From Tubiluchus corallicola (taxonomy: Eukaryota; Priapulida; Priapulimorpha; Priapulimorphida; Tubiluchidae): DNA of 64,000 bases. The position numbers and the translations under genes were made by a program. Below, piece after piece: positions 12,784 to 29,700 of the stretch. The notes beneath the pieces are model-generated. The model saw only the letters and a list, made by a program, of their open reading frames with translations, was not told the origin of the DNA and did no database searches. How positions within the stretch are numbered: the stretch's first letter is position 1; each line of letters opens with the position of its first letter. The stretch spans positions 2,499,501 through 2,563,500 of the forward strand of contig JAQGDQ010000003.1 of the NCBI GenBank assembly GCA_030141605.1. Direction: 5' to 3'.

Positions 12784-13479
12784 AGCACATGTTACTATCA
12801 ATTCATGAAAACCTTTCAAGTACAGAAGTGACATCATCTTATGTACTAAAATAAATACCAAACAGAGTGTTGACCAAGTTGACCAACTTACATTTACCAT
12901 TTGACATTCAAATATAGACACTATATTTCTCATTATAGAGAATCTTGAATGATATAAGGAGAATGTTTAACTTTACTTCTTTAACTGCTCTAGTCTTTGT
13001 TTTATCATTTCCATAAATGAGGATTCTAACTTTCTTGCTTTTGTTCATACCACCATTTTTGCTTTTTTTATGCACTCTCAAAATTTATTTTTTACCATTT
13101 CCTTCCACTGTAACTGTCTCATTCATCATATTTTCTCAATCTCTAGCTGTAAACTCTTCTTCCTATCTAATACATTGATTTCTTCTGCCCACCTCAAAGG
13201 CACAGATCTCTTTTTCCAGTATCACCATTACAAACCCTTTCATTGCATGAGAACTGATTAAATTATGAAAACATCAATTTTTTTATAATGCTCCACCAGC
13301 CATTGTGTAACAACAAACCGTTTTGTTATTAAACCGGATGATTGGTTAGACTCAATCTTATTTTAATTTACTGTCCAAAATATACAATTCCTTGCTTATA
13401 AAAGTTAGCAACCACAGTTTATGCAATGGTAGGCATCTTCCCTGCACATCAAGCACATTTGCATATGCAAAGATTGCTA

Positions 13480-13680
13480 CAAGGCACTGATGTGATGTCA
13501 TGAAAATGAGCTCTACGTCACAATGACGTTACAGACGAACTCTGCAGTTCATGATCATGCTTATCGCAGCACCGCACCTATTTCTCAGCCACGCAAATGT
13601 GACAAAATGGCGCTACTGCTAGTCTTAGTGGATTTGCTAATGTAGTTTTGAGAGTTTAACAAAATTTAACTAAGCGAGGT
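13480..13680. promoter_or_regulatory. Possible bidirectional promoter between Ashwin and NSUN4
   Basis: A locally GC-richer patch between the two divergent genes contains two CRE-like sites (TACGTCA and TGACGTTA near 13514-13531) and ACAAAATGGCGC at 13602-13613, which resembles a YY1 site as found at many housekeeping start sites. A splice donor-like GCGAG|GTAATT follows at about 13677 and could end a non-coding first exon of NSUN4. Inferred from motifs and position only. Confidence 0.35.
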
Positions 13681-13929
13681 AATTATTATTTAATGTAAAC
13701 TTCAATTTTAAAAAAACTATTGTAGTTTTTTAGAAAATATTTTATTTTGAGCTAATATTTACATTGGTCCGGTTTTCCTTTCACTGTGCGAGTATGCATA
13801 TAAATTATTGACAGCAGAAGAGTGGATAATCATCTGATGAAATCTTCTTGTTAGAAGATGCATTTACTCTTTAGTTAGTATATGTGATTTCTCTGAATTT
13901 TGTTTATGTACTTGACATTATTGTCTATA

Positions 13930-14107
13930 CAATCAAATCTCTTTATACCGCCTACTTTGGGACTACAAAATTTTCACGTTATAGCGAGATTTGCATTACT
14001 AGATTATGTGAATGCAAATATATATGTTTTGTTTTGCTAAAATAAAATAAAAATATGGGGGTTAAGTGAAGTAAGCAATACGAAGGGAGACTTTATAACA
14101 ACTATAG
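13930..14107. mobile_element. pogo-like (Tc1/mariner) MITE, diverged copy
   Basis: It starts TA-CAATCAAATCTCTTTATA and ends near AACTATAG-TA. It aligns with the reverse complement of the 36730-36918 element, including the shared ATACCGCCTACT stretch near the end and a central GCAAATATATA followed by TTTTGTTTTGCTAAAA. TA flanks on both sides. No coding capacity; it lies in the probable 5' region or first intron of NSUN4. Confidence 0.75.
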
Positions 14108-14299
14108 TACAAGAGATATACCCTATTGTGTGGTTGTTCACAGTTATGTAGTGCAGTGTTGACGCATTCTTATAAATGTAGCGTCCAGAGAAGATTGGAG
14201 GGTAAAAACGGTCATTTATGCTTAACCTCTATCCACGCTGTAAGCTGTAATCTGTCATGCTCTGACATAATGCTGGCAAGCCACTGGCGTAGCAGTGTC

Positions 14300-15047
14300 T
14301 AGTTTTTTGCTGGATTGCTGCTGCGTTTACCTGTCTGAAGGGCGAAATCTGCCTGCCCTGAATTTTATTTTAGAATTCTGCCTGTCCAATGTCTACAACA
14401 GACGTGACGGGCGGATGAAGATGATGATAATGTCATCAATGATACATAGTAACATAATGACAATGTCAACATGACACATTTTGTTTTCAAAAATAATTGG
14501 ATGGAATTAATAACCTTTTCTAAAAGCTGTAAAAATCTATAAAAGTCGACTCAAATACCTTTTGTAGAAGATAAATTATGGCTTCTTTAACCATAATTTC
14601 GGGATAAAGTAAATCATTTGCAGAAAAATTATCACTGCAGGAGTCTGCCATTTTTATATTACCACACTCAACCAGTTAATAATTATTTTCAAAATTACGG
14701 TCAGCTAACCTTTGGTAGTTGATCTGAATAAAAACTCAAAAAAATTACGTATTGCGCTTGCACGATTGAAAGCATAGTAGTTTTTATTGCAGACAAAATA
14801 TTTTTAAAGAAAAATTTAAAGCGTTGTTTTCAATTGGTTATGTCTGTAAATACAGCACGTTGAAAAACACTGGCACGTTGAGACCGACCATAGTCGTTAA
14901 CGTTTGTTTAGTTTCTAATGTCGTTACAAATGTCTAGTTTTTTCTGTGTTGCTGCTGCGTTTTCCTGTTTTGACAACAGATTTGTTTTATTTTAGAGTTC
15001 TGGCAGCCCAGTTACTACAATGCACGTAATGGGCATATGATGAGAAC
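14300..15047 (+). repeat. Diverged direct duplication, about 110 bp
   Basis: About 14300-14425 and 14930-15047 share TGTCTAGTTTTTT, GCTGCTGCGTTT, CCTGT, TTTATTTTAGA.TTCTG and a following TACAA..GACGT-like segment in the same order. Identity is only moderate. The nature of the unit is unknown; it may be an old dispersed repeat. Confidence 0.5.
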
Positions 15048-15897
15048 CAATACTATTTTTTTGTACATTGAACTCTTGCGTGATCATGAAGGCGTTTGCT
15101 TTGTTACGTTGTGCTAGGAATGTCACCATTTTTCAAATTAGATGTGTTAATGTTCCTCGAAAGTGGAAAGAAAAAGTGGTACGCTTTGCTTTAGTAATAT
15201 TAATAGTAATACTGTAATTTGGTAAGCTTTATAATAGTAGACTCCAAATATGGAAACCACGTTTTTTCCAAACTGTACACACTGAATACAATTCTGTACA
15301 TTTAAATGAATGGAAATGTTATTGATAGAGCAAATTATTTTGACAAATACGCGCATTTTAAATTAGTTTCTATGTAGTCAGTATTCTTTTAATAGCGGTA
15401 CTACTGGTATGTTTTGACTTTTAACTCAAACTTTTTTTATTCTGTATAACTCATAAATTATAAGCGTGGAAACTTCTGTCACAGGCTGTTAATTTTACAA
15501 TAAGCGGTCTAGTAGATTTATAAAATTATTACTGACCACTTAGAGCTATTTCAATTTCAGTTTATTTATTTCGCATCAATTTTATATCATAGTAATTTAC
15601 ATTTTTACATACATGTACATCATTGCATAATGTTAGTTGAAGCTAATAGGTATAATAATTGCAATTAGTATCCATTCATGGTAAAACTACTGCAGCAGCT
15701 CAAAAAGCTTATAATACATGTAGCTGGTACATGTGAAATAGAAACAAGGAGGTAAAAAAGGTATGTATAAAAGGAATTTATATGAGTAAAAAAATGTTAT
15801 GGCTGAATTTAAGAAAGAACAGAAGATGTGACAATTATAATTATTATTATAATAAATTCAGTAAATGAAAAATAATAATTATGTTCTTTATGAACGT

Positions 15898-17176
15898 AGA
15901 TAAAAATAGCACAGGTAAAAGTGGCATGGTAAAATGGCACAAGCGGAAAAGTAGGTAAAATTGGCACAGGAAAAAATTGCGCAAGAAAATATGGCACAAA
16001 TTGAAAAGTAGGTAGAAATGACACAGGAAAAAATGGCACAAGAAAAAATGCTGCAAATGGAAAAGTGGGTAAAAATGGCACAGGAAAAATGGCATGAATG
16101 GAAAAGTAGGTAAAAATGGCACAGGTGAAAATGGCACACTTAGTAAAGTATGAGTTTAGGGTTAGGTTTGCTGTTACCTCTGACAAAGAAGGTATGCTTC
16201 AACACAGTTTGTTTGCTTGTTTAGTTGTTTTTTGTCTGCTATATCAGTAAACCTATTTACACAGAAACCATCTAACAGATTTACACGAATCTTTGTGTAG
16301 AAGTGTGTATATGGTGGCAAAATGGGCATTTTTTGCTATTCTTTTTTCGCAAAATCCACATCGGACAGCACATACAAAAATTATTTGTGAAAGTTGCAAA
16401 ACAAAATATTTTTCTAAAACAAAATTAAAACACAAGGTTGACCCTTTAAACATTGTATCATTTAAACTGATTCTGATTTCTGATAGTCATTAGTCTTAGT
16501 GTTATTGATAATTAAAGAGCAGAAAGAGAGAGAGAAAGAGAGACGAGGGGAAAAGATAAAGACAGGGGAAAAAAGGGAGAGAGAAGGGGAGTAGGAGAAA
16601 GAAAAGAAAAGGCAGCAAGAGACAGATAGGGAAGGAGAGAAGGATCGAGAGAGGAAGAGATAGAAGGAGGAAAAACAGGTAGGAGCGAACAGAAAAAGAG
16701 GAATTAAAGGTTTGACCCACTAAAATGCCTTTTAAAGCAATTAAAAATCTTACCTCGAATATTCTGTTAAACAATCTTACTGGAAAACGTTTTTTCTGTG
16801 ACACGAGTTTTTGAGGAAAAATATTTTCTGGCAAAAAGTATTCCAGAGAAAACATTTTTCTGGGAATGGCGTTTCTGTGAAAAAACTTTCTCGCAGACAC
16901 TTTTTCTGGGTAATAGTTGTTTCTTTTTGAAGTTCTTCCTGCTTTGCAAGAACACATTATCTGAAAGTGATCTTATTAAGTCGTCTACTGTATATTACAT
17001 GTTGCATCATAATTATTTTAATTACTTTCTTATTATTGAAATTATCTGTAACAAAACAAAATATGTGCCATTTTTACCTACTATTCCGTACGTGCCATTT
17101 TTTCTTATACCATTTTTTCCTGTGCCATTTTTACCTACTCTTCCATTTGTGCCATTTTTTCCTGTGTCATTTTTAC
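15898..17176. repeat. Inverted pair of minisatellite arrays with repeat-rich core
   Basis: The left array (15898-16139) has roughly five degenerate units built from GGTAAAAATGGCACAGG and AAAAAATGGCACAA, 40-57 bp each. The right array (17065-17176) contains the same unit in reverse complement. Between them lie a purine-only-like GA tract (about 16517-16700) and a second set of short repeats around TTTTTCTGGGAA (16786-16915). Overlapping frames in both strands are repeat translation. The arrangement resembles foldback-type elements, but no target duplication was found. Confidence 0.7.
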
Positions 17177-17263
17177 TGCACATCGTACTATATACCTTGT
17201 TTGTTTGGCTTAAGGTATGCTGTATACTTAATAAATAAATTTGCTTTGTAATTCAGTAGATAT

Positions 17264-22053
<4,790 letters not shown>

Positions 22054-22495
22054 TATTAAATATACTTTAATTTTAGAGTGGTGTAGCTGTTTTATTATTG
22101 ATGTTTGTTCAACTCAAAACGACTTATAAAAGAGAGAATTTCTATTATGAGGCTATACGTGTGTTAACAGAAGAGCTTACAATGATTCTATAACCTCCCA
22201 GTCCCAGTTATGTGTTGTTTTGTTGTATCCCATTTTACATGAAGTTTTGTTTGAATTGTCACAAAGCTTTTGTTTGAATTTTGTGGCTTTATAAGACTTA
22301 CTGTACAGCATGATAAATTATCTTCAGTGAACACACTGGATGAGCTGCTGAATCATGTTTCATTTTTAAATTAAGAAATCTACAGTGGTTGGGCAATGAG
22401 GATTTGAATTCGAAGCAGGTAAAGGGGACCCCGACTGAGAGTATAGCAGTGAGGGCTTGATTACACCTCAGCTTTTGGTTCATTAGCTTTTGAAT

Positions 22496-24531
22496 TATAG
22501 GGCAATTCCATGGTTAGTAACGTTACATTTTAGGGATGTTCTCATATTTTAAATAAGAGCCATTTCTTTATCTATTAATATTAAGTCTCATGTTACAATA
22601 CATCAACCTAGCCTAGACCTAGAATACAGGAACTAATGAAAACATTTCGTGGAATAATAATGAAAAAAGTATTGTTTTTAATGTCGGTTAAGTAACGTTA
22701 CAAAAATAGGACATAAGAAATTAATGAACATCTTTGAATGAAAAGTTTCCTAAAATGGAATATCCCTCAAAGATATTAACACTTCATCACTTCTAGCTTT
22801 AAGGGCAATATTCAAGCCAAATATCTTTACTCATTATAACTTTGTCTGAAAATTAGAGACGAAAATCATGGTTAGTAACATTACAGTTTGTCCATTGATA
22901 ATGACTTACAAAATTGTGTTAAATCATTACAAGTTTTGTCAAGAGACAATTTAAATAAGAAGAACCATGAGAAAAGAATTATAACTCATGCGGTTATAAT
23001 TAAAAAGGGGGGGAAAGCTTGTTTGTTATTATTAATTAACAAAACTATTAAAAATATCACTTTAAGTGATTGGGCCTAGTCTTAACCACAGATCCATAGT
23101 GATCGCAATCACAGTTAATCATGAATTCATAAAGGCAGTTCATTTCATATGAGCAAAACTTTACCTGTATGCACCTTATTCAAGACTTCCTTAAAAGGAG
23201 AAAGCAATCAAATTAAGGGAACAGTAATGCAAATGTACCTCAATATTAATAGGTATAAGAACCAAATTTAGGCTGTTGTTGTGAAAGTAGTTTACATCAA
23301 ATTCTTCAGCTCGTGTTTATCTAGAGTTAGGTTTATTTTTTCTAAATTGTTTTCAGTGTATGATCTCTGTATTTGTTCTAAATACATTTCTAGCTGTACA
23401 AGAAACATTTAGTCTGACCAAAATGTCCTTGAGATTATTTCACATAGGGATAAAAAATTTGATATGTTCGTGATTGTTCACTATATCTGGTGAATCCAAC
23501 TGGCAATCATTTGATGTCTTATGTAGAAAATAGCATCCTTTACTGAAGGCTATTTCCAGTACTTCCCTACTTGCACCATTACTTTAGTACTACCATGCAG
23601 CAAAAAGTTCTCCTGGAAACTGCTTTCCATCATAATCAACAATGTACCAGTCTCCCCAACGTAATGATTTATCCAAAAAAATAGTAAAAAGTTTGAAGAG
23701 AAGTCCTGTTATGTTGCATGTGAGAATTCGGTATTGACTAGATGCAAGTACACTACCATTGCAAGAATCACATTATGTACTGAAAGATTCTGTACACATG
23801 TATTGAAAAGATCTGCACACTGCTCACAACATATAGCACGCATCAGTCACATGTTTGCACAAGTTAGTCACCTATTGGTTTATGCTGCCCTCTAGTGGCT
23901 GACTTTCACTTTTTTCTTTGACCAGGACCTGTCCACAGGTGTCTTATTCACTCATATCATGGCTTGTAACGTTACAATACGTTCAGCTTGGCTAGTAACG
24001 TTACACATTTTGACTGTTAATATTTTTAACTTCTCTCATAATTAGTGATACTTTTTTTCATATTTTAAATACTAGTCATTGCACACAGTAGGTGAAATAA
24101 TGTGATTCATGGAGATTTTATATTCTCATGAGGTAATTGAATTCACTTTTTGGTTAGTAACATTGCATGGCTTGCAGAGGGTGGGAAATTGCATCTATGT
24201 TGGCATTTTCAAGACATCTTGTCAATTTTACTAATATAAATCCACGAAGCACTACACTGCCTATATGAATATGATACTTCTGATTGGAAAGCATTATTTA
24301 TTTTGATTAGATAGCTTCTTTACCATTGTACAGATTTTGCCAAGGAAATATAGCAAGAAAGTACACTAATTCAAAAGTGGTGAATTCACCATCTAAAACT
24401 AACCATATGCCCTGACAAATACTTTTCCCTGAAACTTCAGTGTGCTTTTTACCAAGTCAAACAGAAAAATCACGGAAAAAACAAATTGAAATTTTAGGGT
24501 CATGTCCCTCTAATTGTGGAATTGCCCCATA
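22496..24531. mobile_element. Putative non-autonomous DNA transposon with internal motif array
   Basis: Imperfect 22-bp terminal inverted repeats: left TATAGGGCAATTCCATGG and onward from 22496; right, read in reverse complement from 24531, TATGGGGCAATTCCACAA and onward. 18 of 22 positions match, with an uninterrupted GGGCAATTCCA core. The interior has no transposase frame but carries six copies of GGTTAGTAACGTTAC or close variants at 22512, 22685, 22870, 23961, 23990 and 24152. TA occurs at both outer edges, compatible with Tc1/mariner-type insertion, but the superfamily is uncertain. Confidence 0.6.
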
Positions 24532-26793
24532 TGTGAAAATAGCTTATCTAATTATTTTTTAAAGTTTGCAATAGCTAATGTATTCGTTTATGAATAGAGT
24601 AACAGATAAACTGACAAAAATGAATGTTTAAGTTTTTATATACATGTGTACTTTACATTATTTGACTTATATTTTTCAGCCGATAGATGGCAGCAGCACC
24701 CTTATATGTAACCTGCCTGTATAACTGCTGCTCAAGTTATCATATTTTGGTCAGTTTGGTGGTTTAGGAATGAGTTGTTTTGTTTGTTTATTATTGCAGT
24801 ATTGACTGTGGTGTCATCAAGATCAGGATTCTGTTGTAATGATTATAGTTAGCACACGCATATGTTCAAGCTCGTTAACCTACATTACATACCATGATTG
24901 TTACTGTAAATTATTATTGAATGCTGCATCCATGAATAATTGATTGATTAGAACTCGTCATTATGCTTAGCTGTCTAGGGCAAATAGCTTGATTTGGGGA
25001 TTTATTTCTTATGTAGTACAGCATTGGTGATGTTTTACATTTTATCTAACTATCTTCCTGTAATTTATCAGCTAGGCATTGTCAATTGCAGGTTAATCTT
25101 TCAAATTGGCATTAAATTAACCATAACTACCTATTATTATCGAAATTCCTATCAGGCAGACTTGTTTTGTTGCAAATTGTTACCAATTTAGTTGATAATG
25201 AATCTTGTAAAATACTTTTAACAGTCATTTTTATGAACAGGGGCGGACATTTCTATAAGCTGTAGATCTGCTCCTAAAAATCTTTAGTTGCTATAGTATT
25301 GGCAGCATTTTGTTTTGATTATTTTCATTTTATGTGTAGTACCCATAAAATTTTAATATTTTAGCACAGTGCCTAGTAATAGTTCAACAAAATAATATTA
25401 AGAATGGCAGATTCTTTGAATCAATTTTCCAACACCCTATTGTACAATTTCCCAAGCACCCTATTAATTTTACCTAGATCCTAATTAATTCAAAAATTGG
25501 CAAGCAATGCTGTTGATGCATTGACTGAATCAATGATTTAATAGTTTTGTATTGGCTCTAAATAGGTCTGGTTGGTTTTAATAGTTCCTGTTAGAGGATG
25601 TAGAATGAAACTTTGTGAATTTAGTAAAAAAAATGAATTGATAAATTTCTTTGATATACTACAGTGACTATATGCAGTGTGCAAATGTCCTGTGACTGTT
25701 CATCTTTGTGTTACTGGGGTTTCTTATAACACTGATGAAGAAAGATGGCAGGTGTTCATGTACTTTTGTTTTTAATTAATATATGTAATGTGACATTTGC
25801 ACTTGCTTTGTATCCGTACAAAATTCTGTTTGTCAAGTTTACGTTCTTTTTTAAAGTATATGTTAGAGCCTACTAGTTTATTGGATTTTATACAACATTT
25901 ATGTATTTTCATGCTACCAATGACAATTGATGAATAAATTACTTATTCATTTACCCTTCACTATAAGTAATAGGGTAGCTTTGTTGTGAATATGTGTCTC
26001 CATTCTTCAGGGCAATGAATTGTCTCTCTAGTACAGCGCCATAGCAATATAAGGTCGTGATGACAATAGCCTAATATGACTGTTGGTGACATATTAGCAT
26101 GTATAATTTTAGAAGCCAGTGGAGCAGACACCCAAGCCTAGTGTGCATTGGTGAGTAAAGTTAATGTATTCTTCACAAATGCAGTAAAGAAACTTCCACA
26201 GTAAAGAAATAAAAATGCTTCAGTAAACCACTATGCTAAGATGAAGTGAAAAAGAAGATTATAGCACAAAAATTCTTAAAGACTAACATTCTTTTTTATG
26301 TAATGACAACACGATGACTAGCTGAACATTGAAGATGCAGCACTGAAATACACAAAGGCACCAAATATCCCTAATAAAGTAGAACATCAGTTGTGAATAA
26401 TAGATATAAATTATAATTTCTAAAGAATAGACTGCTAATATAAAAAAAATTCAGCAAACTATTTGTGCATAAAAAACAGACAAATTGTGTTGTCCAAAGA
26501 AAAAACTTTAATAAATTTTATAGTAAAAAGACAGAAGCAAAAAGTGATTCCCTATACCACCACCACTGCACCGCATCACTTCACTCATTAAATGTTATTT
26601 GTTTTAGTTTCTCACCACATCGCTTCATTAGTCAAGCTATTTAACATAAATTGTAGAGAGAAAGACAGTTCAGTAAAAGATTATTTTGCATTTAAGCAGT
26701 GAACAGAAAGTAAATTTCAAATTTCTGCCTGTAGTTTTATGATCAGCTACTTTTCTTTGTTTCCACTTCCTGTAAATTATTACATCATTTTTT
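24532..26793. other. No recognised gene; upstream region of MPPE1-like gene
   Basis: AT-rich sequence. It may contain the promoter and an unrecognised first exon of the metallophosphoesterase gene, whose first visible exon could begin after an acceptor-like TAG at 26798-26800. CAGGGGCGGAC near 25238 looks like a hAT end, but no partner end was found. Confidence 0.4.
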
Positions 26794-29700
26794 ATGCTAG
26801 GCTTTTCTGTGCTTTGTGTTGTGTTTGTCGACCAGTTTCATTACCTAGCGTATAGATGGAGTTGGCCTGTTGTCACCAGCACAGTTACAACAGACAAACA
26901 ACTGACTTTGTTACTAGTAGGAGATCCCCAATTGATTGGCTACCAAACAGAAAAGTATGAACGTTTGGCACGTTGGGATAGTGACCGGTAATTTTGCGGA
27001 TCTATTATCTAATTTTTGTAAGTTACAAATATATTAAATATTATCAACATCAGTTTTGTAAATCAATGGGTTCCTCATGTATGCAGATACTATTTATTAA
27101 TAGTTCTTATAACACTTTTCTAAAACAGTACTTGATTTTTTCAAAGGACATTATTGTTAATATTTTTATACACATTTTTAATAGCTAAATTAGAAATTAT
27201 CTCTGTTTATACTGCTTACACTGACTGAGGCTAGGCTCAGTACAATTCCTGGGTTGACTTGATGCTTTTAATAATCTTTTTTTGGTATAAATTAGGTAAA
27301 TTAGATATGACCTTAGAATAACAAGCAATATTTTAGTCGTTGAAATTACTAATAACTAACTTCTTTCTACAGTATTATAAATTATAATAAAGGTAACTAA
27401 AAAGTCTAAAAACATTTTTATAATGTTTAGGTATCTTAAGAGAACGTTTGATGCTGCTTACGGTTATTTGCAACCGGACGTTGTAGTGTTTGTAGGGGAT
27501 TTGTTTGATGAAGGAAGCATAGCCACAGCACAGGAATACAACTGGACTGTCAGCAGGTTCAGTCACATCTTCAATGCCAGTCCAGAACAACAAGTAACAA
27601 TTATAATTCTTTACAGAAACCATGTTCGGTTTGGTTTTCTAGATATGAAATAAATTAGAACACAAATGTTGTCCTTTGTCCTACCATTACCAACTGCATA
27701 CACACTCCGTGCTTTTGCTGTAAGCTTGAAATACTGCAGCTAAACTGTCTTGAAGAATGAAAGCAGCCATCACTGAATCAAACTGACATTCACAATAATG
27801 CCACTGTTTAATGTCCGAGTAATTATTATAGTTGTATAGGTATAAGCACTTCACTGCTAGGTCGGTTTCACTGTGCATGGACTGCTCAAGCTTCTTTGAC
27901 TAGCTTGTTCCTGTTGTAATCTTTGTTCCTATTTGTCATACAAATAAAAGGGTCTTCTGTAACACGTGACCCGCAACCTTTGGCTATATACATGCGTACT
28001 TGTTTAGTTTGCCTTAATTGTGTGTCTAGTATAAGTGTGAAAAGTTCAGAGTCCATGGCAAAGTTCAGTTCACATGTTGAATGCAGATAGATATAACTGT
28101 GTAAATTAGATTTAATCACTAAGTTATGAAAACTGAAATAAAATAAAGAAATGTAGTTCTAAATCTTGAACATGTTTCCTCGCTTAGTAGCCTTAGAATT
28201 TTGTTTTTTAAAGCTCATTAGCTGCATAGCATGGGGTAACTGTTCCAGGTTGTTAAAGGACACTTTGATTTGTAAATACAAACTTGAAATTCACAAGGTG
28301 ACACTGAAGCCTCTTTGCAGCACAAAAAATGCTGCTTATAACTAGCTATGTTGGTAATGGCCCAGTATTCAGTGAGACTGGAAGCGACTGCATCAGCCAG
28401 CTGTACGTCACTACTCAAGATGGAAACTTCAAGGTTTGAGTTTGTCTCTACATGTGTGCTGCAGTTAGAGCAACTCATCTCATATTTTGTCGAATTTCCA
28501 AAGATTTGCATCACATGATGATCAAGTAAATCAAAATATATTAGAAGATGCAAAATTGTGAATGCTTTTAAATTAGTTGCATTCATTTTATGCAGTTTAG
28601 GAATCAAAGCAGTTATTTGCTGTCATTGATTTTAAGAAGCTTAGGAATCAAAGCAGTTGTTTGCTATCATTGATTTTAAGCTGTTTAGGAATCAAAGGAG
28701 ATGTTTACTAGCATAATGTAACTGGAGATGATGTTCAGGTTGTAATTGCAAGACTAACCGCAAAGTACCTTATTAAGGGATGACTTTAACGCTGTGTCAT
28801 TAAGTTCACTAAATGATTGCTGTAACGAATTACATCATGAACATAAGTGTGTGTAAAACCTGACTAATCTTGCTTTGCTTAGAGCTTATTCCAGCCAAAC
28901 CATCAGATAAGTGGGAAAATGAATTTACTTCACATGGTGGGCATTCACTTGTTTGTTTGTTTACACTTCACGACTACTGTTGTTTGGGATCGATAAATAT
29001 GATTCTGACCCCAAATCTCGATCACTAACTTCAAATCTGGAACCCATTCCCAAATATTCTGTCCCGTCCCGAACTCATTTCGGGCACTTCTTATGCCATC
29101 TTGGCCCGGAACTTTAAAAGTTTTCAAAATTTGAAAAACAATGTTTACTTTGGGTTTCTGAGACACATGAAGAAAAATGAGCTATTTCATTAAGTTATTC
29201 ATTGCTTAAATTTCATGATAACATGTTGTTTATTGAAATGTTATTAACCATTTCTGAATAGCACTATTTTTAGGATGTCTTGCAAGTAGTCTAAAGTATT
29301 GAATTTATAAAGCCATATTGTCTGAAAAAAGTATGAAAAGGTCAGAACTGAGGATGGTATGAATGTACAGGTGTGGTGAATTATGTCGCAGTTGTTATAT
29401 CAACTGGGTGGAGCTAAAATTGCTGAATTTCACTGCAATTTTCTTATCTCTATTTTTATGATTCTTATCAGGAACCCTGGTCCCGAACATTTTATCCTGG
29501 GACCTGAACCTCAATCCTGACCACTTGATCTCACACCCCGAAAAGTCCCAACCTCGAACTCAGCATCGTGAGCGATGATCCTCAACAGCTGAATCTGACC
29601 CAAACCTCAATTCCGCCTCGAGCACCCCTATTCTTGACAGACTGCTACTGAAAAACCATAATATTACAATTTTGTAAGTTTTTACAGCTTAATATAATAA

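Noticed and set aside
12772-12933. Upstream extension of the Ashwin exon frame to 12933
   Set aside because: The frame runs through the acceptor into intron; the residues do not resemble the expected Ashwin N-terminus.
13605-13620. ATG of ATGGCGCTACTGCTAG as NSUN4 start
   Set aside because: The frame closes after five codons and no good donor lies before the stop; more likely a YY1-type promoter site.
15809-17251. Phe/Pro/Cys/His-rich frames on both strands
   Set aside because: Translation of the inverted minisatellite arrays and purine tract.
25235-25260. CAGGGGCGGAC as a hAT element start
   Set aside because: No inverted partner downstream within the scanned region.
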